From an uncultured Veillonellaceae bacterium (GTDB lineage Bacteria; Bacillota; Negativicutes; Selenomonadales; Selenomonadaceae), in NCBI GenBank assembly GCA_900314825.1, contig OMWS01000034.1, forward strand, positions 1-39,584: DNA of 39,584 nt, read 5' to 3'. Of the stretch, positions 1 through 8,891 are shown piece by piece; position 1 is the first letter of the stretch, and each line of letters opens with the position of its first letter. The position numbers were made by a program, and so were the translations under genes. The notes under the pieces were generated by a model. The model was not told the origin of the DNA. It saw nothing but the letters and a program-made list of their open reading frames with translations, and searched no databases.

Positions 1-96
1 TGGTTCCACCTGTTCCCATACCGAACACAGTAGTTAAGCATCCAGAGGCCGAAAGTACTTGCCTGGTGACGGGCTGGGAGGATAGGAAGTTGCCGG
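1..96 (+). rRNA. rrf: 5S ribosomal RNA, 3' part
   Basis: The window opens inside a 5S rRNA. The conserved stretch with CCATACCGAACACAG near position 20 and the closing helix ending in GTTGCCGG near 96 are typical of bacterial 5S. About 20 bases of the 5' end lie outside the window, so this is probably the tail of an rrn operon. It is followed within 10 bases by a terminator. Confidence 0.93.
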
Positions 97-104
97 TTTC
101 CTCA

Positions 105-137
105 TGAAAAGGGGCTCGCAGTTGCGAGTCCTTTTTT
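105..137 (+). terminator. Rho-independent terminator after 5S rRNA
   Basis: A stem of about 10 bp (GGGGCTCGCA pairing with TGCGAGTCCT, two G-U pairs) with a two-base loop runs straight into a run of T. It ends the rRNA transcript. Confidence 0.85.
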
Positions 138-150
138 GTTTTGCTATAAT
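122..150 (+). promoter_or_regulatory. Sigma-A promoter for the yaaR-holB operon
   Basis: TTGCGA (122-127), a 17-base spacer and TATAAT (145-150), with a TG one base before the -10 (extended -10). The -35 lies inside the right arm of the rRNA terminator, so terminator and promoter share sequence. Confidence 0.8.
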
Positions 151-217
151 AGTCGTGTTACGATGGACGTTCGTGTGGCTGTTTTTCAGCGATACAGATA
201 GAAAGCAGGTGGCAGCG

Positions 218-670
218 ATGCCGATGAAGATTGAGGGGATGACGGCGCAGGGGCCGTCGGTCAAGATCACGCATGACATTGATGAGCGCACGGAAGGCAG
301 CAGCTCGGATTTCAGCACGGCGCTCATGGATGAGGAGACTTCCACCAGCACGCAGACGCTGGAGAAGATGCTCAAGCAGATTGACGAGCAGGGCGCACGA
401 CTCTCGCGGACCCCGACGTATGACGAGCTCAAAGCGTATCGCACGCTGATCAAGAATTTTGTCGGCGAGGCTGTCAATCATATGTACGAGCTGCATACGC
501 AGGCGGGCTGGGATCGCATGGGGCGGCAGAAAGTCTATACGACGGTGCGCAAGGTGGACAAGAAGCTCGAAGAAATGGCGGAGAAAATTCGTCTCGGTCA
601 AGCGGATCAGCTGGACATCATCGCGAGTCATGATGCGATCCGCGGCATGCTTGTCGATCTCTATATGTGA
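218..670 (+). CDS. yaaR: YaaR family (DUF327) protein
   Basis: A 150-residue soluble, helical and charged protein that matches the YaaR/DUF327 family in length and sequence character. It sits directly upstream of holB and ricT, the same position as yaaR in Bacillus subtilis. The biochemical role of the family is not established. An open frame reaches back to 104, but that start lies inside the rRNA terminator and upstream of the promoter. ATG 218, preceded by AGGTGG about 6 bases upstream, is the sensible start and gives the usual family length (about 146 residues in Bacillus). The stop codon overlaps the holB start, which suggests translational coupling. Function is unknown; the family call rests on sequence plus gene order. 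Confidence 0.82.
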   Translation: MPMKIEGMTAQGPSVKITHDIDERTEGSSSDFSTALMDEETSTSTQTLEKMLKQIDEQGARLSRTPTYDELKAYRTLIKNFVGEAVNHMYELHTQAGWDRMGRQKVYTTVRKVDKKLEEMAEKIRLGQADQLDIIASHDAIRGMLVDLYM

Positions 671-1671
671 TGGAGATCGCATGGAAAACGATCCTCGGTC
701 ACGAGGAAACAATCGCGCGCCTGCGGGCGCTGCGTGCAGAAGGCCGTTTGCCGCATGCGTTGCTGTTTTACGGTCCAGAAGGCGTGGGAAAGCTCCGCGT
801 GGCACGGGCGCTGGCGGCGGAGCTTCTTTGCGATGGCGAGGGAGCGCGGCCCTGTGGTGTATGCCGTCAGTGCCGGTCGCTCTTGCAGGATGCGCATCCG
901 GATTACTATGAGATTCATCCGGAAGGCAAAACGGCCAAGTCGACGAAGATGATCAAGATCGAGACCATCCGTGCGATGGAGGCGGATGTCGAGCGTGCGC
1001 CGCTTCAGGCGAATCAGCGCGTTGTCGTCATCGACGATGCGGAAAAAATGAACGAGGCGGCGGAAAACAGTCTTTTAAAGACGCTTGAAGAACCGAAAGG
1101 CGCGGTGCATTTCATCCTCGTGACGCGCGCGCGGTCGTCGCTCTTGGACACGATCCGCTCGCGTTGCATGAATGTGGGCTTTGGCGGCATTCCAGAGGCG
1201 GCGCTGGCAGAGGCCTTGGCGCTACGCGGCATCTCGCAGGATCTTGCGGCGGAACTTGCCGCGCTGTCGGACGGGAGCTTTGGCCGGGCGCTCGCGCTTT
1301 ACGAGGGCGGCGGGCTGACACTCCGTGATGATGCAGCATCGTTTCTGATGCAGCTGTCCTCTTTTACGGTGAAGCAAGTCTTCGAACGCGGGGCAACGAT
1401 GGAATCGTGGCCGCGGGAAAAGCTCATGGAATGGTTTTTGTATCTTGGCATGCTGCTGCGCGATCTGCTCGTATTGTCCGAAGATGGCGCGAGCCCGCTT
1501 TTGTATCATAAAGATTTGCGCGAACGTCTGGCAGCATGCTTGCCGGCATTCCCCTTGCCGCGCATCGAGGCGCTTTTGGTGCTCGTGCGTGCGATGAACC
1601 GGCGCCTTTTGGCGAATGTGAATCAGCGCCTCTTGCTCGAAGGATTTTTCTTGCGGGCGATGGAGGCTTAA
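670..1671 (+). CDS. holB: DNA polymerase III delta' subunit
   Basis: A clamp-loader subunit of 333 residues. Near the N terminus is a P-loop-like GPEGVGK (about residues 35-41), followed by a zinc-binding cysteine cluster with CGVCRQC and one cysteine 8 residues before it. Further on is a DDAEKM Walker-B-like segment, then the EEPKG and RSRC region typical of the clamp-loader AAA+ fold. It helps load the beta clamp at the replication fork in the cytoplasm. The start at ATG 670 overlaps the yaaR stop (TGATG); GTG 667 is an alternative. It is followed after 24 bases by ricT, as in Bacillus. Confidence 0.93.
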   Translation: MEIAWKTILGHEETIARLRALRAEGRLPHALLFYGPEGVGKLRVARALAAELLCDGEGARPCGVCRQCRSLLQDAHPDYYEIHPEGKTAKSTKMIKIETIRAMEADVERAPLQANQRVVVIDDAEKMNEAAENSLLKTLEEPKGAVHFILVTRARSSLLDTIRSRCMNVGFGGIPEAALAEALALRGISQDLAAELAALSDGSFGRALALYEGGGLTLRDDAASFLMQLSSFTVKQVFERGATMESWPREKLMEWFLYLGMLLRDLLVLSEDGASPLLYHKDLRERLAACLPAFPLPRIEALLVLVRAMNRRLLANVNQRLLLEGFFLRAMEA

Positions 1672-1695
1672 AAACATAGAAGTTGGAGAAATTTT

Positions 1696-2913
1696 ATGCA
1701 GACGATCCTTGGCGTCCGCTTCAAGAAAGCGGGCAAAGTATATGATTTTGGCCCAGGCCGGCTCGACATCAAAAAAGGTGATCATGTCATTGTCGAGACG
1801 GTGCGTGGCATGGAGTGCGGCGAAGTCGTTGTCGGGCCGCATGAGGTCGAAGACAGCGCGGTCGAGATGCCCGTGCGCATCGTGCAACGCATTGCGACGG
1901 CAGAAGACTTGCAGCGCGTCGTGGACAACAAGGCGCGCGAGAAAGAAGCCTTTGCGGTCGGCGAGAAAAAGATTGCAGCACACAAGCTGCCGATGAAGCT
2001 CGTCGATGTCGAGTACACGTTTGACATGAACAAAATCGTGTTTTATTTCACGGCGGACGGGCGCATTGATTTCCGCGATCTCGTGAAGGACCTCGCGTCG
2101 GTCTTCCGCACGCGTATTGAGCTGCGGCAGATTGGCGTGCGCGACGAGGCGAAACTCATGGGCGGTATGGGCTGCTGCGGGCGGCCGCTTTGCTGCGCGA
2201 CGTTCCTCGGCGAGTTCGCGCCCGTGTCGATCCGCATGGCGAAAGAACAGAATCTCTCGCTGAATCCGACAAAGATTTCGGGCATCTGCGGCCGTCTCAT
2301 GTGCTGCTTGAAGTACGAGAACGATGGTTATTGCAATGGCGTCTGCTGTGGTCAGCGGCGCTCGGTCTCCCATGAGCCGGAGCAAGGCAGCATCGTCGCG
2401 ACGACGGAGGGCGACGGCAAGGTCATTTCCGTGAATACGCAGCGCCATACGGCGACGATCCTTTTGAACAATGGCCGCACGGTCGTGAGCAATTGGGACG
2501 ATATCGTCGAGCGCGATCCTGATGAAGTGGCGGAAGGCACGGAGGAAGCCGTGCTCGAGCAGGCGGCTGGCGGGGCGGAAGATGTCGCGTCGTCGCTGCG
2601 GGAGCGCCGTCCGCAGAAAAAACGGTACGAGCGGTCGGAACGATCCGAACGGCCGGAGCGCAACGCACGCGGCAGCCGTCCGCAGCGCGACGGGCAGGAC
2701 GGGAAATCGCACCGTCCGCGCCGGCCGCGTGAAAAAGGCGAACGCCGTGACTGGCGCGAGAATCGCAACGCGAACGAGCGTCCACAAGACGGGAAGCCGC
2801 GCCGCCCACGTCGTCCGCGGGGCACAAAAGGGCGCGACCGCCGTCCGAATCCTGGCGCGCCTGCAGGGACTGAGCCGAAGAAACATCCGGACGGCGGAGA
2901 GAAAAACGAATGA
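1696..2913 (+). CDS. ricT: RicT/YaaT PSP1-domain protein with a long Arg-rich C-terminal tail
   Basis: 405 residues, compared with about 275 for Bacillus RicT. Residues 1-290 are a PSP1-type domain. Conserved cysteine clusters are at 160-167 (CCGRPLCC), 198-204 (CGRLMCC) and 213-218 (CNGVCC). In Bacillus, RicT with RicA and RicF forms a complex that carries iron-sulfur clusters and tunes RNase Y mRNA processing, so the cysteines fit that role. From about residue 297 to the end the protein is a low-complexity tail dense in Arg, Pro, Glu and Gly, likely disordered and possibly RNA-binding (inference). The stop overlaps the next start by 4 bases (ATGA). yabA, which follows yaaT in Bacillus, is absent here. 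Confidence 0.9.
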   Translation: MQTILGVRFKKAGKVYDFGPGRLDIKKGDHVIVETVRGMECGEVVVGPHEVEDSAVEMPVRIVQRIATAEDLQRVVDNKAREKEAFAVGEKKIAAHKLPMKLVDVEYTFDMNKIVFYFTADGRIDFRDLVKDLASVFRTRIELRQIGVRDEAKLMGGMGCCGRPLCCATFLGEFAPVSIRMAKEQNLSLNPTKISGICGRLMCCLKYENDGYCNGVCCGQRRSVSHEPEQGSIVATTEGDGKVISVNTQRHTATILLNNGRTVVSNWDDIVERDPDEVAEGTEEAVLEQAAGGAEDVASSLRERRPQKKRYERSERSERPERNARGSRPQRDGQDGKSHRPRRPREKGERRDWRENRNANERPQDGKPRRPRRPRGTKGRDRRPNPGAPAGTEPKKHPDGGEKNE

Positions 2914-3659
2914 GGACGCCCAGCCTGAGTGAAAATGAACGGCTGGACGATTTGATGAAGAGCGGGCGGCACATCATCCAGAACACGCAGGAATTCTGCT
3001 TTTCGCTGGATGCGGTACTGCTCGCTCATTTTCCGCGCGTCCATAAAAATGACCGCGTGCTCGAGCTCGGCACGGGCACGGGCGTGATCCCTTTGCTGAT
3101 CGCCGACGAGGCGGCTCGCATCGATGCGGTCGAGCTTTCGCCTGTCATGGCGGGGCTTGCGGCGCGCAATGTCTGGATGAATGAGCTCGAAGCGAAAATT
3201 TTCGTGCGCGAGGGCGATTACCGTGACATCGCAGCGCTTTACAAGCGCGAGTCGTTTGACCTCGTGCTCGCGAATCCGCCGTATCGTCCCGTAACGCAAG
3301 GGCAAGCGAATAAGATCCAAGGCGTGGCACGGGCGCGCCACGAGTTCACGGCAACGCTCGTCGATGTCGTACGTGCGGCACAGGTCGCGCTGCGCTTTGG
3401 TGGCCATTTCGTGATGGTGCATCTGCCGGAGCGCCTTGGTGAGGTCGCCGTCGCACTGCATGAGCATCAGATGGAGCTGAAGCGCCTGCGCATGGTACAG
3501 CCGAAAGCGGAGAAAGCACCGAACATGATGCTCGTCGAAGCCGTCAAGGGCGCGAACCCTGGCGGGCTCAAGGTCTTGCCGCCATTGATCGTGCACGAGG
3601 ATGGCGGTAGTTATACGCATGAGATTTTCGAGATTTATGGCATGGAGGCGGAGCGATGA
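2910..3659 (+). CDS. trmN6: tRNA1(Val) adenine-37 N6-methyltransferase
   Basis: A 249-residue class I SAM-dependent methyltransferase. The SAM-binding loop is LELGTGTGVIPLL (about residues 50-62) and the catalytic NPPY motif is at 122-125, the signature of N6-adenine methyltransferases. In the YabB/TrmNF family it methylates A37 of tRNA1(Val). It overlaps ricT by ATGA and overlaps rsmI by 4 bases, so the three are co-translated. The order matches Bacillus yabB, except that the small GIY-YIG gene yazA is missing between it and rsmI. Confidence 0.9.
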   Translation: MRTPSLSENERLDDLMKSGRHIIQNTQEFCFSLDAVLLAHFPRVHKNDRVLELGTGTGVIPLLIADEAARIDAVELSPVMAGLAARNVWMNELEAKIFVREGDYRDIAALYKRESFDLVLANPPYRPVTQGQANKIQGVARARHEFTATLVDVVRAAQVALRFGGHFVMVHLPERLGEVAVALHEHQMELKRLRMVQPKAEKAPNMMLVEAVKGANPGGLKVLPPLIVHEDGGSYTHEIFEIYGMEAER

Positions 3660-4552
3660 ACGAGAACACATTTTCCCGTGTTACAACAAATGTTGAAACG
3701 CAGGACAAACCAGCAACGCACGTCCCGACACTCTACCTCTGCGCGACGCCGATCGGCAATCTTGAGGATATGACGTATCGCGCTGTGCGCGTGCTTGGCG
3801 CGGTGGAGCTCATCGCGGCCGAGGATACGCGCCACACGCGGCAGCTGTTGACGCATTTCGATATCCACACGCGCCTCACGAGCTATCACGAGCACAACAA
3901 GTTCGAGAAAGGCCCGGAGCTCATCGCGTGGATGCAGGAGGGGCATGACCTCGCCTGCGTCAGCGATGCGGGCCTGCCGGGCATCTGCGATCCGGGCAGC
4001 CATCTCGCGCAGCTCGCCGTTGAAGCCGGTTTGACCGTTACCCCGCTCCCCGGGGCGAATGCGGGACTCTCCGCGCTTATCTGCTCTGGCCTCGACACGA
4101 TGCGGTTCACATTCGTCGGCTTTTTGCCGAAGACAGCGAAGAAGGCGCAGGAAACGCTTGAAGAGATTAAAAGCCGCACGGATACGTTGATCTTTTACGA
4201 GGCGCCGCATCATTTACGAAAGACGCTTGCAACGTTAACAGAAATCCTCGGCGGCAACCGGCAAGCGGCGCTCGGACGCGAACTCACGAAGCGCTTCGAA
4301 GAATTCCAGCGCGGCACGCTCGCGGAGCTTGTGGCGTTCTATGAAACGCACGAGCCGCGCGGGGAATATGTCATCGTGGTTGCCGGTTGCGGCGAGGAGG
4401 ATGTTGTTCCTGTTGATGACAAACCGACAGACCCGAAAGCACTGTATGAATATTATCTTGCAGAGGGTTTGCCTAAAAAAGAAGCTATGAGAGCTGCGGC
4501 GAAGGACTTGGGGATCAGCCGACGTGAGGTTTACAATATGTTGTTGGAGTAA
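3656..4552 (+). CDS. rsmI: 16S rRNA (cytidine-1402-2'-O)-methyltransferase
   Basis: 298 residues of the tetrapyrrole-methylase-like SAM fold. YLCATPIGNLEDMT begins near residue 27, followed by AAEDTRHTR and the PGxCDPG-type loop; these are RsmI signatures. It 2'-O-methylates C1402 in the ribosomal P site together with RsmH. The first 25 residues are a variable extension before the conserved strand. The start ATG overlaps the trmN6 stop. It ends the first operon. The next 287 bases contain a palindromic repeat, a hairpin near 4645-4665, a terminator and the metG promoter. Confidence 0.93.
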   Translation: MNENTFSRVTTNVETQDKPATHVPTLYLCATPIGNLEDMTYRAVRVLGAVELIAAEDTRHTRQLLTHFDIHTRLTSYHEHNKFEKGPELIAWMQEGHDLACVSDAGLPGICDPGSHLAQLAVEAGLTVTPLPGANAGLSALICSGLDTMRFTFVGFLPKTAKKAQETLEEIKSRTDTLIFYEAPHHLRKTLATLTEILGGNRQAALGRELTKRFEEFQRGTLAELVAFYETHEPRGEYVIVVAGCGEEDVVPVDDKPTDPKALYEYYLAEGLPKKEAMRAAAKDLGISRREVYNMLLE

Positions 4553-4573
4553 GGCCGGCTACAACATCGTCGT

Positions 4574-4618
4574 ACCCTCTCCACCGCTGACGCGGTCCCC
4601 CTCTCCCAGAGGGAGAGG
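4574..4618. repeat. Single arm of the intergenic CCTCTCC palindromic repeat family
   Basis: ACCCTCTCC, a small hairpin (ACCGCTGACGCGGT), then a second hairpin closing on GGGAGAGG. It has the same modular plan as the arms at 9714, 27756, 28902, 30758, 33420 and 36446, but only one arm is present. Confidence 0.7.
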
Positions 4619-4697
4619 CTGCTGTTATCGTTATGTTCGGCAATCGAACCACATGGAGTGGTTCGAGGAACTGCAACGGCTCCTAGCTGTATATGTT

Positions 4698-4745
4698 ACG
4701 TTCGGCAACAGATGAACAAAATTTGTTGTCGGACGTTCTTTTTTT
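4698..4745 (+). terminator. Rho-independent terminator downstream of rsmI
   Basis: A 13-bp stem (ACGTTCGGCAACA with TGTTGTCGGACGT, two G-U pairs) is followed by a T-rich run. It separates the rsmI operon from the metG promoter. Confidence 0.8.
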
Positions 4746-4755
4746 GAAATAACAT

Positions 4756-4784
4756 TTGGTTCTTTTGCATAGACTTGCTATAAT
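4756..4784 (+). promoter_or_regulatory. Promoter for metG-tatD
   Basis: TTGGTT (4756-4761), 17-base spacer, TATAAT (4779-4784), with the extended -10 TGC immediately upstream. A short GC hairpin (about 4795-4820) lies in the leader just before the ribosome site AAGGAGG. Confidence 0.75.
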
Positions 4785-4839
4785 TGAAAGGACTGCACGC
4801 GAATCATTTGCGCGTGGCAGATGAAGGAGGAACGAATCC

Positions 4840-6810
4840 ATGAGAGAGAAGAAACCATTTTATATCACGACGCCGATTTATTATCCGAGCGCGAAGCTGC
4901 ATATCGGGCATGCGTATTGCACGACGATTGCCGACGCCATCGCGCGCTACCATCGCCTCGCGGGCGACGATGTGTTTTTCCTGACGGGCTCGGATGAGCA
5001 TGGCCTGAAGATCCAGCAGAAGGCCGAGGAAGCCGGCATCCAGCCCATCGAGTACACGGACAAGATCGTCGCGAGCTTCCAGGCGCTGTGGAAGCGGCTC
5101 GACATCAGCAATGATGATTTCATCCGCACGACGCAGAAACGCCATGAGCGCGTCGTGCAGGAGATTTTCCGCCGCATTTACGCGAAGGGCGACATTTACA
5201 AAGGCGAGTACAAAGGCCTGTATTGCACGCCGTGCGAGAGCTATTGGACGGAGCACCAGCTCGATGAGAACGGCTGCTGCCCGGACTGCCATCGCCCCGT
5301 GCAGGAAGTCGCGGAAGAAGCGTATTTCTTCAAGATGAGCAAGTATCAGGATCGCATCCTGAAGTATATTGAAGACCACCCAGACTTCATCCAGCCCGCG
5401 TCGCGCCGCAATGAGATGATCAATTTCATCAAGCAGGGCCTCGACGACCTCTGCATTTCGCGCACGTCGTTCAACTGGGGCATCCCCGTGCCGACGGATC
5501 CGAAGCATGTCATCTATGTCTGGTTCGACGCGCTGACGAACTACCTGACGCCGATCGGCTTCCTTGACGACCCCGAAAAATTCCAAAAGTATTGGCCGGC
5601 CGACCTGCATCTCGTCGGCAAGGAGATCGTGCGCTTCCACACAATCATCTGGCCGTGCATCCTCATGGCGCTCGACCTGCCTCTGCCGAAAAAAGTCTAC
5701 GGCCATGGCTGGCTCATCGTCGATGGCGATAAGATGTCGAAGTCGAAGGGCAACGTCGTCGATCCGAATCTCCTGATCGATGAATTCGGCGCTGACGCCA
5801 TCCGCTATTTCCTGCTGCGCGAGATCAATCTTGGGCAGGACGGCAATTTCTCGCGTGACGCGCTGATTAGCCGCATCAACAGCGACCTCGCGAATGACCT
5901 CGGCAACCTGCTCCATCGCACGCTGAACATGACGCTGAAGTTTCAAGACGGCGTGCTGACGGCGCCGCAGGGCGAAAGCGAGGTCGACCGCTCGCTCAAA
6001 GTGGACGCGATGGCGACGGTGCAGGCGTTCGCCACCGGCATGGAGGACATGAAGCTCTCCGACACGATCAAGACCGTCTGGGCGTTCATCGGCCGCGCAA
6101 ACAAGTACATCGACGAGACAGCGCCGTGGGCGCTCGCGAAAGACCCTGCGAAGAAGCAGGAACTTGCGAATGTCATGTACAATCTCGCGGAGTCGTTGCG
6201 CCTTATCAGCGTGCTGATCTCCCCGTTCATGCCGCAGACGTCGGAGCGTATCTGGAACCAGCTCGGCCTCACGGACGCGGGCAAGGCGTGGAGCGACGTG
6301 CAGCTGGAGGATGCCGAAACGTGGGGCGGCGTGCCGGCCGGTTTGCACGTTGGCAAACCCGAACAGCTGTTTCCACGCATTGAAGTGGAAAAAGACGAAG
6401 CGCCAGTGGCAAATGCGAAGGCTGCAAAGAAACAGAAACAGGCGAAGCAGGAACCGAAGACGAAGAAGGAAGAACATCTTCCCGAAGGCATCATCACGAT
6501 TGACGACTTCGCGAAGGTGCAGCTCTGCGTCGCGGAAGTGCTGGCCTGCGAGCCGGTCGAGAACGCGGACAAGCTCTTGAAGCTCACGCTTTCCGTCGGC
6601 TCGGACGCGCCGCAGCGCACCGTCCTGTCGGGCATCGCGCAGTTCTATCAGCCGGCCGAGCTCGTCGGCAAGCATCTCGTGCTCGTCAAGAACCTGAAAC
6701 CGCGCAAGATGCGCGGCCAGCTCTCCGAAGGCATGATCCTCGCAGCAAGCGACGGCAAGGCGCTGAAAGTCGTTGAAGTGGGCATGCCGGCAGGGACTGA
6801 GGTTCGTTGA
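4840..6810 (+). CDS. metG: Methionyl-tRNA synthetase with C-terminal tRNA-binding domain
   Basis: A class I aminoacyl-tRNA synthetase of 656 residues that charges tRNA-Met. The HIGH motif is at residues 21-24 and KMSKS at 298-302. A zinc knuckle has paired cysteines C129/C132 and C147/C150. After a Lys/Glu-rich linker (about 510-545) comes an EMAP/Trbp111-type tRNA-binding domain (about 555-656) that usually dimerises the enzyme. AAGGAGG sits about 10 bases before ATG. There is no T-box sequence upstream. It overlaps tatD by one base, as in the Bacillus metS-yabD pair. Confidence 0.96.
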   Translation: MREKKPFYITTPIYYPSAKLHIGHAYCTTIADAIARYHRLAGDDVFFLTGSDEHGLKIQQKAEEAGIQPIEYTDKIVASFQALWKRLDISNDDFIRTTQKRHERVVQEIFRRIYAKGDIYKGEYKGLYCTPCESYWTEHQLDENGCCPDCHRPVQEVAEEAYFFKMSKYQDRILKYIEDHPDFIQPASRRNEMINFIKQGLDDLCISRTSFNWGIPVPTDPKHVIYVWFDALTNYLTPIGFLDDPEKFQKYWPADLHLVGKEIVRFHTIIWPCILMALDLPLPKKVYGHGWLIVDGDKMSKSKGNVVDPNLLIDEFGADAIRYFLLREINLGQDGNFSRDALISRINSDLANDLGNLLHRTLNMTLKFQDGVLTAPQGESEVDRSLKVDAMATVQAFATGMEDMKLSDTIKTVWAFIGRANKYIDETAPWALAKDPAKKQELANVMYNLAESLRLISVLISPFMPQTSERIWNQLGLTDAGKAWSDVQLEDAETWGGVPAGLHVGKPEQLFPRIEVEKDEAPVANAKAAKKQKQAKQEPKTKKEEHLPEGIITIDDFAKVQLCVAEVLACEPVENADKLLKLTLSVGSDAPQRTVLSGIAQFYQPAELVGKHLVLVKNLKPRKMRGQLSEGMILAASDGKALKVVEVGMPAGTEVR

Positions 6811-7673
6811 TGGAGCAGAAACATCAAGAAAACGTCGTGATGTTCGCCCCAAAAAGCGGACGCGATGCCGCGATATCATCCACGGAACCGCAGCCGCTAC
6901 TGGAACTCGTCGATACGCACACGCATCTCAATGATGCGAAATTCGCGGACGATGTGGCGGATGCCGTCGCGCGCGCACGAGCGGCGGGCGTGACGCGGAT
7001 GATTAACATGGGTGACACGCTCGAAAGCTCGGCGCAGGCCGTTGCCTTGGCGCACGCCTATGACGGATTGTTCGCGGGCGTCGGTATTCACCCGGAAGAG
7101 GCGCGTGCGTTGACCGCCGAAGACGATGAACAATTATCTTCGTGGGCGAAAGACGACAGGGTCGTCTGCATTGGCGAGATCGGCCTCGACTATTATTGGG
7201 TGAAGGACGCGCCGACGCGAGAACTGCAACGCAGGATGTTCATCCATCAGCTTGACCTTGCGCGGCAGCTGCACTTGCCCGTCTGCATCCACGACCGTGA
7301 TGCGCATGCGGATACGCTTGCCATTTTGAAAAAGGAAGGGCAGGGCATCCCGACGGTATTGCATTGCTATTCCGGCAGCGTCGAGATGGCGCGCGAATTT
7401 TTGAAGCTCGGCTGCTACCTCGGCGTCGACGGCCCGCTGACGTTCAAGAATGCGGCGAAGACTGTGAACGTCGTGCGCGAGATGCCAATGGATCGCCTGC
7501 TCGTCGAGACGGACGCGCCATACATGGCGCCCGTGCCGATGCGCGGTCGGCGCAATGAGCCCGCGTTTGTCCGCTTCGTCGCGGAAAAAGTCGCGGAGAT
7601 CCGCGCACTTTCGCTTTCGGAGGTCGCCCGCCAGACGACGGCAAACGCCTGCGCGATTTACGGATTAACGTGA
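6810..7673 (+). CDS. tatD: TatD family metal-dependent DNase/hydrolase
   Basis: 287 residues with a TIM-barrel amidohydrolase plan. The metal site DTHTHL is at 35-40, then GEIGLDYY, CIHDRDAH, LHCYSG and ETDAPYM, which together supply the His/Glu/Asp ligands of TatD enzymes. Members act as 3'-5' exonucleases or deoxyribonucleases on damaged or single-stranded DNA. The first 30 residues are a non-conserved extension. The ATG overlaps the metG stop (TGATG), so the pair is coupled; TTG 6807 is a less likely start. Equivalent to Bacillus yabD in position. Confidence 0.92.
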   Translation: MEQKHQENVVMFAPKSGRDAAISSTEPQPLLELVDTHTHLNDAKFADDVADAVARARAAGVTRMINMGDTLESSAQAVALAHAYDGLFAGVGIHPEEARALTAEDDEQLSSWAKDDRVVCIGEIGLDYYWVKDAPTRELQRRMFIHQLDLARQLHLPVCIHDRDAHADTLAILKKEGQGIPTVLHCYSGSVEMAREFLKLGCYLGVDGPLTFKNAAKTVNVVREMPMDRLLVETDAPYMAPVPMRGRRNEPAFVRFVAEKVAEIRALSLSEVARQTTANACAIYGLT

Positions 7674-7740
7674 CAGAGTGCGACATACCTCGTCCATAGA
7701 AGCGGGACAAAGCGACAATCGAATCGAACAAGAATCCGAA

Positions 7741-7790
7741 AAGTGGGGGGCAACGTTCAACAGACGTTGCCTCTCACTTTGCTTTTCCCA
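7741..7790 (+). terminator. Probable terminator after tatD
   Basis: A long hairpin, AAGTG...GCAACGT loop ACGTTGC...CACTT (7741-7779), with an internal mismatch. It is followed by a pyrimidine-rich TGCTTTTCCCATTTTT stretch. The T run is broken, so strength is uncertain. Confidence 0.6.
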
Positions 7791-7839
7791 TTTTTCAGAT
7801 AAAATTCAGCCTCTGGTGGGAGAATGTGACCTAGTTCCA

Positions 7840-7868
7840 TTGACAGGATATAGAAGTTCTGTTATAAT
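7840..7868 (+). promoter_or_regulatory. Consensus sigma-A promoter for the 3D-domain gene
   Basis: TTGACA (7840-7845), 17-base spacer, TATAAT (7863-7868): an exact consensus match, implying strong constitutive expression. Confidence 0.9.
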
Positions 7869-7920
7869 GGCACACATACTTGATAACTCACATAAATCGC
7901 GATGCGGAAGGGGGAATTCA

Positions 7921-8742
7921 ATGAGTACGTTCAAACTCGGAAAATCATCGTATCGCACAAAACCTACCAAAGCTCGTAATATTGCTCTGTGCCTTTCGCT
8001 TGCGGCGGGAATGTCGCTGAGCACCGGTTTCACGCAGAACAATCTCCAATCCGTCACCATCGCCGTCGACGGCAAAACCATCGAAACGAAAACGACGCAT
8101 ACCACGCCGGATGTCATCCTCGCGCGCGCCGGCGTCCAGATGGACGCGAAAGACGAATACACACTCCGCAAAATCGACAACCACACGGAAATCACGGTGC
8201 ATCGCGCCGTCCCCGTCATCATCTCCTTGGACGGGCAGTCAAAAACGATCATGACGAGCAAGCCGACCGTCGGCGATGTGCTCGTCGAACTCGGCTGTAA
8301 TCTCGATGATCTCGAGGTCGAGCCGGGCCTGGACACGAAAATTCACGAGAATCTCAATATCAAAGTCGTTGACGTCGCCGCGCAGCGGGCCGAAGAGGCC
8401 GCACAGCGCGCCGAGGCCGAGCGGCAAGCACAAGTAGAAACGTCCCGTGGCGCGCAGCGTTACTCCGATGCGCTCACGATGGAAGCCACGGCCTACATCC
8501 CGGCCGATGGCAATGGCGATGGCATCACGGCGACCGGCATGGTCGCGCAGCACGGTGTTGTCGCTGTCGATCCGAGCGTCATCCCGCTCGGCACGCGCCT
8601 CTACATCCCGGGCTACGGCGAGGCTATCGCCGCGGACACGGGTGGCGCGATCAATGGCGACCGCATCGACCTCTGCATGGACAGCTATGGCGAGGCCATG
8701 CAGTTCGGCCGCCGCTATGTCACGGTGTATGTCCTGAACTGA
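7921..8742 (+). CDS. Secreted YabE-like protein with DUF348 and 3D domains
   Basis: 273 residues. A basic N terminus and hydrophobic segment (about 20-40) form a signal peptide or anchor. Two DUF348 modules (about 43-85 and 96-138) are followed by an Ala/Glu/Arg coiled linker. The C-terminal 3D domain (about 185-273) has TAYIP, DPSVIPLGTRLYIPGYG, ADTGG and DRIDL, carrying the conserved aspartates. This fold is related to MltA/RlpA peptidoglycan enzymes, so a cell-wall remodelling role is likely. It follows metG-tatD as yabE does in Bacillus, but no G5 domain is visible. ATG 7921 lies after AAGGGGG; the open frame upstream to 7678 precedes the promoter and is not translated. Confidence 0.88.
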   Translation: MSTFKLGKSSYRTKPTKARNIALCLSLAAGMSLSTGFTQNNLQSVTIAVDGKTIETKTTHTTPDVILARAGVQMDAKDEYTLRKIDNHTEITVHRAVPVIISLDGQSKTIMTSKPTVGDVLVELGCNLDDLEVEPGLDTKIHENLNIKVVDVAAQRAEEAAQRAEAERQAQVETSRGAQRYSDALTMEATAYIPADGNGDGITATGMVAQHGVVAVDPSVIPLGTRLYIPGYGEAIAADTGGAINGDRIDLCMDSYGEAMQFGRRYVTVYVLN

Positions 8743-8770
8743 ATCCTGTCGGCAAACATTGCATGAAACA

Positions 8771-8817
8771 AGCAGCCCGCCTGCGTCACGATGGACGCAG
8801 GCGGGCTGCTTGTATTT
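8771..8817 (+). terminator. Terminator of the 3D-domain gene (copy 1 of a duplicated hairpin)
   Basis: A perfect 17-bp stem (AGCAGCCCGCCTGCGTC with its complement) around ACGATG, then TTGTATTTT. The same 40 bases recur at 9583-9622 with one difference. Confidence 0.9.
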
Positions 8818-8891
8818 TCAGAATTTATGTAGATAAGCCGTCAGCTGCTAGGGACAAACCAAGATGAAGAAGATAATTTTGCCGATTTGTA

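Noticed and set aside
104..217. Upstream extension of yaaR with a hydrophobic segment resembling a signal peptide
   Set aside because: The hydrophobic codons are the rRNA terminator and promoter read in frame; ATG 218 has the ribosome site and gives family length.
4620..4839. Possible T-box leader upstream of metG
   Set aside because: No T-box consensus (AGGGTGG-type) or specifier-loop layout was found; the hairpins are explained by a repeat, a terminator and a short leader stem.
4804..6879. Minus-strand open frame of 691 codons opposite metG
   Set aside because: Composition shadow of metG; the translation has no recognisable domain.
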